64,000 nt of DNA from assembly GCA_037044905.1 (NCBI GenBank), contig JBAOKB010000020.1, forward strand, positions 1,240,001 to 1,304,000, in the 5' to 3' direction. How positions within the stretch are numbered: the stretch's first letter is position 1; each line of letters opens with the position of its first letter. The position numbers and the translations under genes were made by a program. The notes beneath the pieces are model-generated. The model was given only the letters and a program-made list of their open reading frames with translations. It was not told where the DNA came from and searched no databases. Positions 10,362 through 21,298 of this stretch are shown here, one piece after another. This DNA is from Hortaea werneckii. Lineage: Eukaryota; Ascomycota; Dothideomycetes; Mycosphaerellales; Teratosphaeriaceae.

Positions 10362-11208
10362 ATTGGAGATGTCGTCTTAAGGAGAGTCCGCTTGACGATG
10401 CTGAAGCTATAAAGTGCTTGTGGGAGGAGGCTGGCTCCGAAGATTGTGCTAAGCAAATGCAGACAGAAGAAAATGAAAGGCCGGTTCGGAGAGAATAGTT
10501 GCAACAGACCAAACCAGAGATGAGCAGAATCGTCGAGAAAGTGAATGGAACTCCATGGCTCTCAGATATCAGACGCGTAGCACACGACATCCATTTCTCA
10601 CGGGTGGCCGAGTTTCAGGACGGCGAGAGATGGTGAAATTCTATGAATATGCTCGGCGCATGTTGTCGCAAGAACGTATGGCTATGACCGTGAATTGCTC
10701 GTTTGCAGTATTCAGGACGTTCTCAGCTTTAGGTTCATCGAAGTGAATGCTCGCCGCTCATTGGGCATTGGGGTGAGACAGTCAAGATAGCAGGCGGCTA
10801 TGTTTGAGATCTGCGCAATCTCGCCTTGCAGCGACCTCATTGCTCTCTCAGCATCAAGACTACTGGACGAATACAATTCGTGAATGTGGCAAACAAGTAT
10901 GTAAATGAAGACTTCCAGGTAAGATGGTTGTGTCGTGAGGTGAGGTAGAGGTGACATTTGAGTTCGGCGTTGCCCGGCCGACTCCTGGGTTCAAGCAGCA
11001 GGATTGCCTCATCCGGCATCCGGTCAACAGCTCCGACCATCAATTTCGCTTCCACGGGCTGTTCAGCCATCCACGAACGACCCACGGCTGCTCAGTGCCA
11101 ACTGGAGCTGATCCTTGTCCAGCATCTCAACTCGCGTCTTGGGGACATCTCACGGCGGATCAGGCATTTCTAGGGCGACATTTCCTACGATACTAACCTC
11201 TCCCAACC
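10362..11208. other. Intergenic (divergent promoters), no gene seen
   Basis: About 850 bp lies between the divergent Ser/Thr-rich and kinesin genes. Short frames on both strands lack support. The last 30 bp before 11209 are C/T/A-rich (AACCTCTCCCAACC), a normal 5' UTR context. Confidence 0.45.
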
Positions 11209-13666
11209 ATGTCTGTTCGTGTCGTCGCCCGCGTTCGCCCCCTCCTCAAGCAAGAGGTCGAGAAGGACATGATCGTCGAGGCAGCGCGCGCACCAACCGA
11301 GAAGACGGAGAACAAGAGCATCGTGCGGATACCGAACCCCAAGAACGAGGCCGAAGCCTTCTCCTTCCAGTTCAACAGTGTATACGACCAGCAAGCGACA
11401 CAGGCACACATCTTTGAGAATGAGGGTAAGACGAGCAGCGCGTTGCTACCTTAATATGATGCTGAAACAAGAATTCATAGTCTCTCCCACGGTAAAGCAC
11501 CTCTTCAAAGGCTACGATGTCACCCTCTTCGCATACGGAGTCACTGGCACCGGCAAGACACATACCATGCGTGGCGGCAAATCCCTAGCTGATCGCGGAG
11601 TAATCCCACGCCTGTTATCCAGCATCTATCGTCGCGCGCGGAAAGTGGAAAAGGACAGCGATGGAGCCTCACAAGTCCAAGTATCCATGTCATACTACGA
11701 GATCTACAACGACCGTGTCTTCGACCTGTTTGAACCGCCAGAGAAGCGAACGCCGGCAGGGTTACCGATTCGCGATGTAGGAGGTGGAAAGACTCAAGTG
11801 GTCGGTTTGACAGAGAGACCATGCAGTAATTTGAAGGAATTCGAGCAGCTCTACGATCAAGCCAACGTGAACCGCTCGACCTCTGCGACGAAACTCAACG
11901 CCCACTCTTCTCGCTCGCACGCGATCCTGTGCGTAAAGGTGACCCAGTCAATGGAGGATGGATCAACACAGGTCAGCACTGCTTCTGCGATCGATCTCGC
12001 GGGCTCGGAAGACAACAGACGAACAGACAACAACAAGGACCGCATGGTGGAGAGCGCGAGTATCAACAAGTCTCTCTTCGTACTTGCCCAATGCGTCGAG
12101 GCGATAAGCAAAAAACAACACAGAGTACCATACAGGGAGAGCAAGATGACGCGCATACTTGCGTTAGGTCAGAACAACGGCTTGACAGTCATGATCTTGA
12201 ATCTGGCACCTGTGCGGAGTTACCATCTAGATACCCTCAGCAGTCTGAACTTTGCCAACAGGACGAAGAAGATTGAGGTCAACGAGGTGGAGAATCAGCC
12301 TTTCTTCCGCGAACTGCAACCTGGCAAGGGCAAGTTAGATGGCGATGGCAAGGCGAATGGTCCTGGAGTGACCAATATGCACCGACAACCACTGAGACCG
12401 AAATTGCTAAGCCAAAAGAGTGGGCTGCAAGAAGCTTCGAGTGTCCCAAAGCCGACAAAACAGTTTGCAGTCTACTCTGACAAGGCGAAGCCTGCCACTT
12501 CGAAGCCGACAAATGTAGCGAACACGAGCCAGGCGAGAGCCTCTGCAGCACAGACACATGCCAGGTCGCCGAAGCGAACAAGCAGTGAAGCAAACCCAAG
12601 CCTTGGTCGTCCGTCGAAGGTGTCGCGACCTAATCCACCGAGGCCTACTGCTAGTGCGCAGCCAGGACTGAGCAAAGACGCAATCGAAGCCTTGATCGAG
12701 CAAAAGGTCACTGAAGCCCTTGCCGGTCGGGTTGACAGCACGACCGTCTCAACCGCAGACCCCATATCCGATGAGGTGCAGAAACGGCTCGACGCGTTGG
12801 AAAAGCGCGTGGAAGGACAAGAGACTGAGCGAGCAGAGGGATTACAGTACCTGCTCATGGCGAAGCAACACCAGGTGCGCGGCGAGGAAGTGAGCGCGTT
12901 GAAGATGTACCAGTTAGCGCTCCCACACTTCCCGGGCAACGAGAAGCTGGTGCGCAAGATGTCAGCATTACAAGACCGCATCGCGATGAAGAAGGTCGAG
13001 AAGCGCAACTCACCCGCCGCCAAAAGGGCAGCTATCCCACCACCCCTTGCCGAACACCCAGCCCCTGAGCCCGTACCCGCACCTCCCAAATCCACCGCAC
13101 GCAGACGCCTCAAAGTCGACGAAGACGACGAAAGCTTCCACGAAGATCCCGCCGAACAACACGACGACGACGAAGAAGAAGACTCCTTCATCTACCGACC
13201 CCGGACTAAAATCCGCCAGCGCCCCGTAACCTCCAAACTGGTCCGCTCAGCCACAGCCTCCACAGCGCCCGCCTTACCACCTAAACCCTCCGCCCTTCCC
13301 ACAGCACCCTCAGAAACCGAAGACCAACCTCCCGAGGAGCAAGACGAACCCGCCCGTCCCCTCTCCGCCGGAACCGACACCTCAACCGAAGACCTAACCC
13401 GGGACTTCCTCTCAGGCGAAACCCCGCGAACCAAACACATCCTGCGCGTCATCAACACGAAGGATGTCAGTAAGATCAAACTCCTCCGCGGCGTGGGTCC
13501 CAAGAAAGCCGAGGCGATCGTGAACGCCATCTGCGATCTTGAGGAGGAAGAGAACGGAGGCAGGGAATGCCGGGTCGAGTCGTTGGGTCAGCTGGGGAAG
13601 TTGAGGGGGGTGGGTGTGAAGACGGTGGAGGGCATGAGGGCTGGGTTGGGGGGTTTGGTTTTGTGA
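11209..13666 (+). CDS. Kinesin-10/KIF22-like chromokinesin with C-terminal helix-hairpin-helix
   Basis: Exons 11209-11425 and 11481-13666 (intron GTAAGA...CATAG, 55 bp) give 800 residues. The junction restores ENE-VSPTVKHLFKGYDVTLFAYG. The motor occupies residues about 1-345: P-loop GVTGTGKT, switch I NAHSSRSH, switch II DLAGSE, neck-side LNFANRTKKIEV. A basic, Pro/Ser-rich region follows, then a helical segment with a TPR-like stretch (LLMAKQHQVRGEEVSALKMYQLAL) and an acidic linker. Residues about 735-800 hold two helix-hairpin-helix motifs (LLRGVGPKKAEAI and KLRGVGVKTVEGM). A motor plus C-terminal HhH DNA-binding tail is the layout of KIF22/Kid, which pushes chromosome arms along spindle microtubules. 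DNA binding here is inferred from the motif. Confidence 0.9.
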
Positions 13667-14548
13667 AAAATTCTCGGGGTTTAAGTGTTCCATTTCTTTT
13701 TTTTTAAATGGTCTTTTGGCTTTCTTATTTGGCCGGTTTTTTTCCACCTCCTTCCTCGAGTTATGGAAGGAGGGGGTGCAGATCGTTTGTCGATATTAGC
13801 GAGGGCGTTGGTTTGAAGGATTAGGGTGACTTTGGGGGAAAATAAGAGTGGCGTCCCTTTAGACTATTGAAAAGGATAAGTTGTAAATGGTCCCTCTGGC
13901 TCGCGGTATTGGCTAGATATGTGCCTCTGCACGCCTGGGCTGCTCGCCGATCAAAGACTTCGAATTCTCTCCCATCCATTTGTGCGGTTTTTCCGCGAGC
14001 TCCAAAGCAGTTCGCCTAGCCATGTAGTTCTCTCCAGCCGTTGATACGTAGAGGGTGTTCATGTGCCAAGATATACGTTGCGCTTTGCTACCTGCTCCTT
14101 GCACCCTCTGCTCTCTGCCCTATGACACGAAGTTGAGCAGGACGACAAAAGGCCGGCAAATGGCTCGCACGTCTTTTTGCCATTAACATTTGTCCAGCCT
14201 TCCCAGGCTCTGCCAGAAAACGCCGTTGGGCTCACGCATACAAGGGGGGTTCAAGAGTCTTCGAGACCAGGTTCAATTAGGTGTATGAGAGGGGGGAAAG
14301 GTGGTTGAGGTCGTGTGTTCTTGTGAGCTACGCGACACGAACCACAGGCGTTGATGTATCCGATGCCCGGTCTGGAAGTGGAGCCGTGTAGCTGAAGTGT
14401 GAAGCTCGAGAGCGAAGGGAGAAAAGCAGCACCGGACAGTCGAATTGGAAGCTCGGGCATCATACAACATATCATCAACTAGCAGATTGAGCACATCTCT
14501 CTCGATGGGCATTTCAGCAAACGGGTTTGGAAGCCCAAGTTTATGGGA
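13667..14548. other. Intergenic between convergent genes, poly-T tracts
   Basis: About 880 bp between the convergent kinesin (+) and GatB (-) genes. T-runs just after the kinesin stop (13694-13706, 13736-13743) look like 3' UTR and polyadenylation-region sequence. Nothing else is recognisable. Confidence 0.5.
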
Positions 14549-16375
14549 TCAAGCAGCAAGCAACCTCTCCACAACCTCCTTAGCCTTCTCCGGCTCGACG
14601 GTCCCTTCGTCACCTCTCCGGACCATCTGCCCGACAAACCACATGGCCTTGCCCTTCTGCCCCTTGATTTTCACCGCGTTCACCATTTCCGGATTCTCAT
14701 CCATAATGGCCTGGGCCAGCTGTTCGTAGCCTTCTTCGGTAAGAGGGCGGAGACGGAGGTTGCCATCCTCGATCATCTGGTCGACTGTCGGACGTGGGTG
14801 GTTGGGATCTTGGTCGTGTAGGGTGGCGAGGAGTTGCTTGCCCACGCGCGCCGTGATGTGTTTGCGCTGCACGTTCGCAATGATGTCGGCTAGTTCTTGC
14901 GTGGTGATGGACATGCTATCCCAGCTTGTTTCGGTCGTCGTCAGCAGCCCGCCTAGTTCGTGTAGCATCCAGTTCCCGACTAGCTTGCCAATCTTTTGTT
15001 CGTCGATGCTGTTCTTGTCCAATGCTGCTTTGACTAGTAATACTGTCTCCTCCATGAAGTCTAGCCTGTCGCCATCATCGAGGTCACTGATGGTCTTGGC
15101 ATCCTTGGCGCTCAATCCGTACTGCGCCTGAACTCTCTGAACAATCCTGTCCGGCAGCTCCGGCATACTTGATCGCAAGTGATCGACGAGTCCTGATGCA
15201 ATGATGAGCGGCGGCAAGTCCGGGTCAGGCATGTACCGATAGTCTACTTCGCCCTCTTTGCCACGCAAGCGACTCGTTTCACTGGCGCCCAGCGTCCAGC
15301 CCCTTGTCTCGCCTTCAATGACCCCTCCAGCTTCCAGAACGGAAATCTGACGGTCGCGTTCCGCAATGATAGCATCTTCCACTGCTTTAAAGGAGGACAA
15401 ATTCTTGATCTCCGTCCTCTGGCCAAGCCCAGAAACTCCAGAGTAATTGGCGCCATTCCCTTCAGTTCCACGCTGTCTAACCGATACATTGACGTCGGCA
15501 CGGAGACCACCAAACTCCATCCCGGTGACGCAGGCGTCCACGCTGCGAAGCACCCCTGCTATTTTCCGCACCACGGCGGCCGCAGTTTGGGGACTGTGGA
15601 TCTGGGGAAGAGTAATGATCTCAATCAGCGGTAGACCAGCTCGATTGAGATCTACATGGTAGGTGCTGCTTCCAATGTTCGTCGTCTTGGCCGTGTCCTG
15701 CTCCATCTGGATCTGCTTGATGCCCACCCGGACCGCCTCGGCGCCTTGCAATTCTTCCGCCGGCACGCCATCTGCTGCCGTGAGGGAGACACTGCCGTCC
15801 TTGGCAAAGGGGTGGTAGTACTGAGTGATCTGATATCCATTCGGCTGGTCCCAATGGAAGTAATGTTTCCTGTCCCATCCACTCTTGTGCTGGACCTCAC
15901 AGTCTAGAGCGATGGCGGCACGAAGAGCGGGGAGGAGGGTGGCGACTTGGAATTGGGGCTGCGCACCCGGCGTGGCGGCATCGAATAGAGCGACTCGGCT
16001 GTTTGGTGCTGTTCCGGAGGCCTCGGTGGTGGCGGGGGAGAAGAGCTTCTGGGCGGTGTTGAGCTCGGCGTGGATCTCGATGCCGACGGTCAGCTCCCAC
16101 TGTTCCAAGCGGGGATCGACGGGCTGCTTCTTGGTCGCGCCAGCATTGTTGGCTTTGGCTGCATTCTTCTTGCGCTTGGCCTCATCCTTGAGGTGTTTTC
16201 GTAAGGGCACAGCTTCCTGGGAGGGAGGAGCGGTGGTGGTCACATGACGGGCATTTAGCCATCGAGGCCAGTTCGCGAGAATGCATGGGCGAGGTGTACG
16301 CAGTCGAGCACCCGCCGAAACCGAGTAGGCGCGAACCAGCGTCAGAGGCGCCTGGCGAGCGGCTGCGACCGACAT
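14549..16375 (-). CDS. PET112: Mitochondrial glutamyl-tRNA(Gln) amidotransferase subunit B
   Basis: The reading frame is open from 16540, but the likely start is the ATG at 16375, giving 608 residues beginning MSVAAARQAPLTLVRAYSVS. That end is a basic, hydroxylated mitochondrial presequence. The GatB kinase-like domain follows: LTVGIEIHAELNT, KLFSPATTEA, RKHYFHWDQPNGYQITQY, EDTAKT-type (MEQDTAKTTNIG), DLNRAGLPLIEI, GGLRADVNVSV and LSSFKAVEDAI. The C-terminal GatB/YqeY domain lies around residues 450-608. With GatA (Her2) and GatF/C, the enzyme converts Glu-tRNA(Gln) to Gln-tRNA(Gln) in mitochondria. A low-complexity basic insert (KDEAKRKKNAAKANNAGATKKQ) separates presequence and enzyme. The upstream 55 codons look like 5' UTR. 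Confidence 0.95.
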   Translation of the reverse strand: MSVAAARQAPLTLVRAYSVSAGARLRTPRPCILANWPRWLNARHVTTTAPPSQEAVPLRKHLKDEAKRKKNAAKANNAGATKKQPVDPRLEQWELTVGIEIHAELNTAQKLFSPATTEASGTAPNSRVALFDAATPGAQPQFQVATLLPALRAAIALDCEVQHKSGWDRKHYFHWDQPNGYQITQYYHPFAKDGSVSLTAADGVPAEELQGAEAVRVGIKQIQMEQDTAKTTNIGSSTYHVDLNRAGLPLIEIITLPQIHSPQTAAAVVRKIAGVLRSVDACVTGMEFGGLRADVNVSVRQRGTEGNGANYSGVSGLGQRTEIKNLSSFKAVEDAIIAERDRQISVLEAGGVIEGETRGWTLGASETSRLRGKEGEVDYRYMPDPDLPPLIIASGLVDHLRSSMPELPDRIVQRVQAQYGLSAKDAKTISDLDDGDRLDFMEETVLLVKAALDKNSIDEQKIGKLVGNWMLHELGGLLTTTETSWDSMSITTQELADIIANVQRKHITARVGKQLLATLHDQDPNHPRPTVDQMIEDGNLRLRPLTEEGYEQLAQAIMDENPEMVNAVKIKGQKGKAMWFVGQMVRRGDEGTVEPEKAKEVVERLLAA

Positions 16376-16785
16376 CAACGAGAAGAGACGATGTTCGAAG
16401 CCCTTCCAATTCCGACCTCCCCTCCTTCCTCCTTCCTGCTTGAGACTTTTGGAGCTCCGAGAGCTGATTGCGGGGAGCGACGGCCGACTTCCAACTTCCG
16501 CCCTGCGACGGCTCGCAACGCAATTCGCGCACGCGGCCATACCCGTCCTCCGCCTTCTCCGCTGGGGTTCATGTGAAGCGCGGGCCCCACTGACGCAGCC
16601 AACCAGCAGTCAATGTGCTCGCTGTCTACCACCCGACAACCATTCGCGCATTCACCAGCGACGGCATTGAGGGACTGCAGCAGGGCGTCGCTTGGGTCCG
16701 CACCGACCGCGAGCCGCCTTCTCCCCTGCGACAGCCGGCCAGGTCACATGTCGCGCAGTAGCCCTCCTGGCAGTCATCCGTCACG
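16376..16785. promoter_or_regulatory. Divergent promoter of GatB and HFI1
   Basis: About 410 bp, GC-rich, between two divergent housekeeping genes. No TATA box is seen near either start. The frame upstream of GatB (16376-16540) is open by chance or as 5' leader. Confidence 0.45.
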
Positions 16786-18198
16786 ATGAACCCAGCCGAT
16801 CTCACCCTGCCCACCCTCTCCCCGACCTTCACCTCCAAGAACCTCCCGACCCCGCAGTCTTCCGCTCAGAGGAACGGCAGTATCGGCAAGGCTCCCATTC
16901 CGCGTGTCGACCTCGAGCCTATCTACACCCACCTCAAGTCGGCCCTAGGAGGAGAGCAGTGGGCCGAATACAAGGCTGCAATAAATGCCTTTGTGCTAGG
17001 CAAGATCAACCAGGCCGAGCTATCATGGGTGCTAGCACCGCTGCTATCCCCTGCGCCTTCCGTGCTGGCGACCGTGCAGGGGCTCGCGGGCACAGGGTTC
17101 GGCGAGAACTTTAAGAAGGACGCAGCCGGATTTCCGCTGGTAAGCACACTACAGCTGCACAATACTCTGGTGGCAAGTCTTTACGCCAATTGCGCGCGTG
17201 ATGCGCCGCCCTCAGAAGTTGCGCCGTGGGTTGTCGCGACGGATCGACCGGCGGTTGGAAACAAAGCAGCGGGCGGAGGAGGAGGTGCAAGCGGTGATAA
17301 GGCAGAAGAGAGGCTACGGAAAGAAGTAATGAGTCTGGGCGCGAGGGACAGAAGACGAATCAAAGGCCTGAAGAATGAGCTGGAGGAGACAGAAGGCAAG
17401 GCTGGCGTCACGGGACTGGAGGGCTTGCGGGAATCGAGTGCGTATCACGATGCGCTTGCCGTCAAGGCACCGTCGGCAGCAGATGTAGCTGCAACGGCAG
17501 GCTCAGGTCCGGGCAGCACTGGAGGAGTAGGGAGGATGAACTATGAAATGGAGTCGCGGAGACGTTATGCTCAGCCCCTTGCCTCGGAGACGTTGGAGTT
17601 CCCTACGCTGAACGAGATGCACGCCCGTATAGAGCCAATAGCGGCTGAAGAGGGGCTGGCAGGATCCACGCAGAGTACCGTGCAAGCCTGCGCTGAGCTC
17701 GTCGAGCAAGCAACTGAGGTCTATATCAAAGAGCTACTCGGCCAGTTGAGAAGCCATACCAAAGCCAACGGAGAAGGATGCATACAAACGTCCGCCTTCC
17801 GTCGACAACTCCAGCGCGAAGAAGAAGATGCGGAACGTGGCGTAGTTCAAAGGAACGCTGCAGGGTTCCTCCCCGCTGAGATGGACGTCCTCGCCAAGCA
17901 GGAGCCACTGGACATGGAAGACTTGCGCATAAGCATGCTCAACAACGACTTCTTCCTGAAGCAAGACAAATTCCTAGCAGAAGAAATCTGGCTCGACAGA
18001 TATCCCGAAATAGGAGAGCACGATGATACCTTCATGGCCAACGGAGGTCCCGTCCAGAATGGCGATATACCTATGTTCGAGCGCGCGGAGACGGAAGAGG
18101 TTTCTGTGGCAGACGATGCAGAGCACTGGCAGGGCGCGACGAAAGCTGCACATATGGAATTGGGTGGGATCTTGGACGACTGCCTGGCTGTTGGCTAG
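16786..18198 (+). CDS. HFI1: SAGA complex subunit Hfi1/Ada1
   Basis: Single exon, 470 residues. Residues about 38-75 (RVDLEPIYTHLKSALGGEQWAEYKAAINAFVLGKINQAEL) match the start of the SAGA-Tad1 (Hfi1/Ada1) family. LHNTLVASLYANCARD and the Pro/Ala-rich PPSEVAPWVVATDRP segment follow. Then come a basic stretch (ARDRRRIKGLKNEL) and a region with YAQPLASETLEFPTLNEM, the histone-fold partner region of Ada1. The acidic C-terminus ends LGGILDDCLAVG. Hfi1 is a core architectural subunit that pairs with Taf12 in SAGA, a histone acetylase co-activator. A GTAAGC at 17140 is not an intron: the only nearby AG would make it about 15 bp and the frame is intact. Confidence 0.88.
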   Translation: MNPADLTLPTLSPTFTSKNLPTPQSSAQRNGSIGKAPIPRVDLEPIYTHLKSALGGEQWAEYKAAINAFVLGKINQAELSWVLAPLLSPAPSVLATVQGLAGTGFGENFKKDAAGFPLVSTLQLHNTLVASLYANCARDAPPSEVAPWVVATDRPAVGNKAAGGGGGASGDKAEERLRKEVMSLGARDRRRIKGLKNELEETEGKAGVTGLEGLRESSAYHDALAVKAPSAADVAATAGSGPGSTGGVGRMNYEMESRRRYAQPLASETLEFPTLNEMHARIEPIAAEEGLAGSTQSTVQACAELVEQATEVYIKELLGQLRSHTKANGEGCIQTSAFRRQLQREEEDAERGVVQRNAAGFLPAEMDVLAKQEPLDMEDLRISMLNNDFFLKQDKFLAEEIWLDRYPEIGEHDDTFMANGGPVQNGDIPMFERAETEEVSVADDAEHWQGATKAAHMELGGILDDCLAVG

Positions 18199-19218
18199 AA
18201 GGCTCCAGGAGGTTATGACGATGAAGAAGATACATCTAAGGATAGAAAGAAGCCTTCTCCCCAAGCCGTCCAGGACCCGGCATCTGGATCAGGAGCTGGC
18301 CTGCCGGGTGTACTAAGCGAAGCTGACCAGGCCCTGCTACGACAATCCGCATGTCACATTTGCTGACGGGCACCCAGTGTCGTTGCTTGTGTCAAAGTAA
18401 AGCATAGTCTTCGGCTTCGTTGGCAATTGTTGGACTTCTAACGTTGCCGAGAAAAGCGTAGGCCCGCACGCCAAACCACGGCGCCATAGAGCAAGTGGCC
18501 ACCGGAGAGAAATACAGATTCGTTTTCGGTTGAGCGGGAGCTTTCATGAAGCAGCCGATAGGAGTGGTGACAGGAACACGGGGGTCCGAAGTGCAGTACA
18601 TGTGGGGGTTGCGAACGCATGGTCAGCATACCAAAACCCGACTCCGGGTACCGGCCCACGCACATGCGCTCGAGGGGGTGAGGAAGGATTATTAGCTGAG
18701 GCCGAAGAGAAATATGCAGCAAGCAGACGTGCCCAATCTGCACGCCGGAAACAAGCTGCAGTTTCAGGCGATGTACTTAGATGAGGGTTAAGAGTCTCGA
18801 TAGATCGCCCGGCTCTATGTAGACTGATTAATATTTTTCCGAGCCATGCACGAGCAATTCTATAAAACACATGGGTACTGATTATGGACTGCTTGGGGTA
18901 GGTCATGAGCGTCTCGGGATTTAGTTTGCCCGAGGGTATCCTGCATCCTTTCTCCGCATTGCCTTTTCCATGACCCGATCGACAGCCGTATGCCCTAATT
19001 ATTACGGCTCTACCAGTTGCTACCACGCATTTGGCAAGCGATATCGGTGGATAGCAATTACTATGACAGAACATACATGCTACTGCATACCTGACAAGTC
19101 GTGGCGACTTTCCTTAACCGGAATCCTACCTCTCTTATAATACCCCATCCTCAACACTACTAAGATTTCTTGGAGCTCACGTAGTCCTCCGCAACTGCAT
19201 GTCACGAGTAGCACAAGA
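18199..19218. other. Intergenic, no gene seen
   Basis: About 1 kb between HFI1 and the first MFS gene. A 176-codon minus-strand frame (18544-19074) has no domain, repeat composition or homologue I recognise and I treat it as chance. The last 100 bp should hold the MFS promoter. Confidence 0.45.
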
Positions 19219-20954
19219 ATGGGAAAAGAGAGCCATGCACGAGAGGAGCAATACGAAGAAGCATCGTGGCAAATGGGCAGCCAAGACGACCATATCAACA
19301 TCTGGCCCACGACCGGAGACGACGACATGATCGAGCACGCGAAGGAAGAAGAAGAAGTTCACGAGAACCCCATCGACCACATGTCGCACGATCCCGAGAA
19401 ATCCCTCCCACCCCGCTCCCGATCACGAGCACATTCCCGCCCACCGACCTCTCTCGCCCGCTCCCTAAGCCGCCACCGCTCCGCCTCATCCACCGCCCAC
19501 CACCACCGACGCCTAACGACGACGACCCCCGACCCCGGCCCCCCACCCGACGGCGGCCGCCTCGCCTGGACCCAAGCCGCAATGCTGCACCTCACCATCT
19601 TCAGCACCTTCGGCTTCACGACGAGCTTCGGCAGTTTCCAGACGTACTACGAGGGGACGTTGAACTTGGACTCGTCGACGATTTCCTGGTTAGGCTCGCT
19701 GCAGATCTTCCTGCTGTTCTTCATCGGGACGTTCTCTGGGCGTGCGGTGGATGCGGGGTTGTTTCGGGTTGTGTATGTTACCGGGTCGGCGATGCAGTTG
19801 CTGGGTGAGTTTTCTCTTTTTTTTTTTTTTTTTTCCGCTCACTATTTCCGGGCGCCCCGGAACCGGGACCCCCCATTTTGCTTCTCTTGAAGGGTTGGAG
19901 GGACCATGGTATGAAACTTTGCGATCTGACTGCTCGCCCTTGGTGAGGATTTTTTCTAGGCGCCTTCACGACCTCCGTCTCCACCCAATACTGGCAGCTA
20001 GTCCTCTCGCAAGGCATATGCCTAGGGATCGCCAACGGACTACACTTCTGCCCGGCCATGTCGCTCGCCAGCACGTACTTCCAGAAGAAACGCTCCCTAG
20101 TGCTCGGCATCGGGGCGCTGGGATCCTGCACAGGGGGTGTCGTGTTCCCGATCCTCGCGCAGCAGCTCATCCCCCGGATAGGGTTCCCCTGGACGGTGCG
20201 AATAATCGGGTTCATCATGCTGGCGACGAACGCGGTGACGATCGCCTTCTACCGCACCCGCCTGCCGCCGCGCCGCAGCGGGCCCATCGTCGAGCTGAGC
20301 GCGTTCCGCGAGCCGATCTACGTGCTGTACTGTCTCGCGGCGTTTATGTTCTTCTGGGGCCTTTACTTCGCCTTCTTCTACGTCGGCTCCTACGCCCGCG
20401 ATCGGCTCGACATGAGCTATCAGGACTCGGTGAATTTGCTGCTCACGATGGTTTGTGTGGGGTTCGTATGGCGACTGCTCCCCAACTGGCTCGCGGACCG
20501 CTTCGGCGCCCTAAATGTCATCTTGCCGTTTACTTTCGTCTGCTCCGTCATGATGTACGGCTGGATCGGGGTGAATTCGCAGGGCACACTATACGTCTTC
20601 GCCGCCATCTATGGGTGCGGGTCCGCAGGGATCCAGAGTATGTTCCCAGCGACACTCGCGAGCTTGACGACGGATTTGAGTAAAGCTGGAGTCAGGATGG
20701 GGATGGGTTTCAGTATCGTGTCGTTTGCCTGTCTGACTGGCCCTCCCCTCGCGGGTGCCCTGATCAATCAACGCGATGGTGACTATCTCTACGCACAAAT
20801 GTAAGCCGGTCCGTGAGAAGCATTTGATTTAATGTGCGCTGACAAAATTTATGTTGTTTTTAGCTGGGGAGGAACGTCATTCCTGGTCAGCGGCATCCTC
20901 CTCGTCGCGGCTCGCATCGCCAAAGTCGGATGGGTAGTAAACTGCAGAATCTAG
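19219..20954 (+). CDS. MFS monocarboxylate-type transporter (paralogue 1), three exons
   Basis: Exons 19219-19804, 19960-20800 and 20864-20954 encode 505 residues. Introns are GTGAGT...TTCTAG (155 bp) and GTAAGC...TTTTAG (63 bp), and both junctions keep transporter sequence in frame (SAMQLL-GAFTTSVSTQYWQL; YAQ-IWGGTSFL). A long cytosolic Ser/Arg/His/Pro-rich N-terminus precedes PPDGGRLAWTQAAML, the signature entry of the monocarboxylate porter (MCT) family. Twelve helices follow, including SLQIFLLFFIGTFSGRAVDAG, LVLSQGICLGIANGLHFCPA with YFQKKRSLVLGIGALGSCTGG, and GIQSMFPATLASL. Fungal members move monocarboxylates, riboflavin or unknown acids. The substrate cannot be told from sequence. The next gene is a related porter in the same direction. 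Confidence 0.9.
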
Positions 20955-21298
20955 AATCGCTGTTCTCAGTCTGATGAGCGACATTTAATGTCATGCTTAA
21001 AGCCGTCACGTGCCTATTGACGCTCTGCCGCTTCTGCGGCGCTAAGCCGGCAAGCTGCGAGGTCTCCACAAACTCTATCTGACTTTACCGACGATGCAAG
21101 TGATCGACTCGTTACCGGATTAATACACCCCGCTATGCCACCATAGAGCCTGTCGCTGTCGCAATACGCATGTTCTACTTTTTCAGGATCTCATCTCGCC
21201 CAATGCTCCACATCCGCTTACCCGAGACGCAGCGAATGTTAGGCCTTCAACGCCACTGAGCCCGGGAGACTGAGATCGATCCAAGACGCAGCGTTCAG
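20955..21298. other. Spacer between the two MFS genes
   Basis: About 340 bp holding the 3' end of the first porter and the promoter of the second. No separate gene is seen. Confidence 0.45.

Noticed and set aside
14250..14290. tRNA-like B box (GGTTCAATTA)
   Set aside because: Last bases do not match the B-box consensus and no acceptor stem or A box can be folded around it.
17140..17155. GTAAGC...CAG in HFI1 as an intron
   Set aside because: Only about 15 bp, too short to splice, and the frame reads through with family text on both sides.
18544..19074. 176-codon minus-strand frame between HFI1 and the first MFS gene
   Set aside because: No signal peptide, helix pattern or family resemblance; no splice partners.
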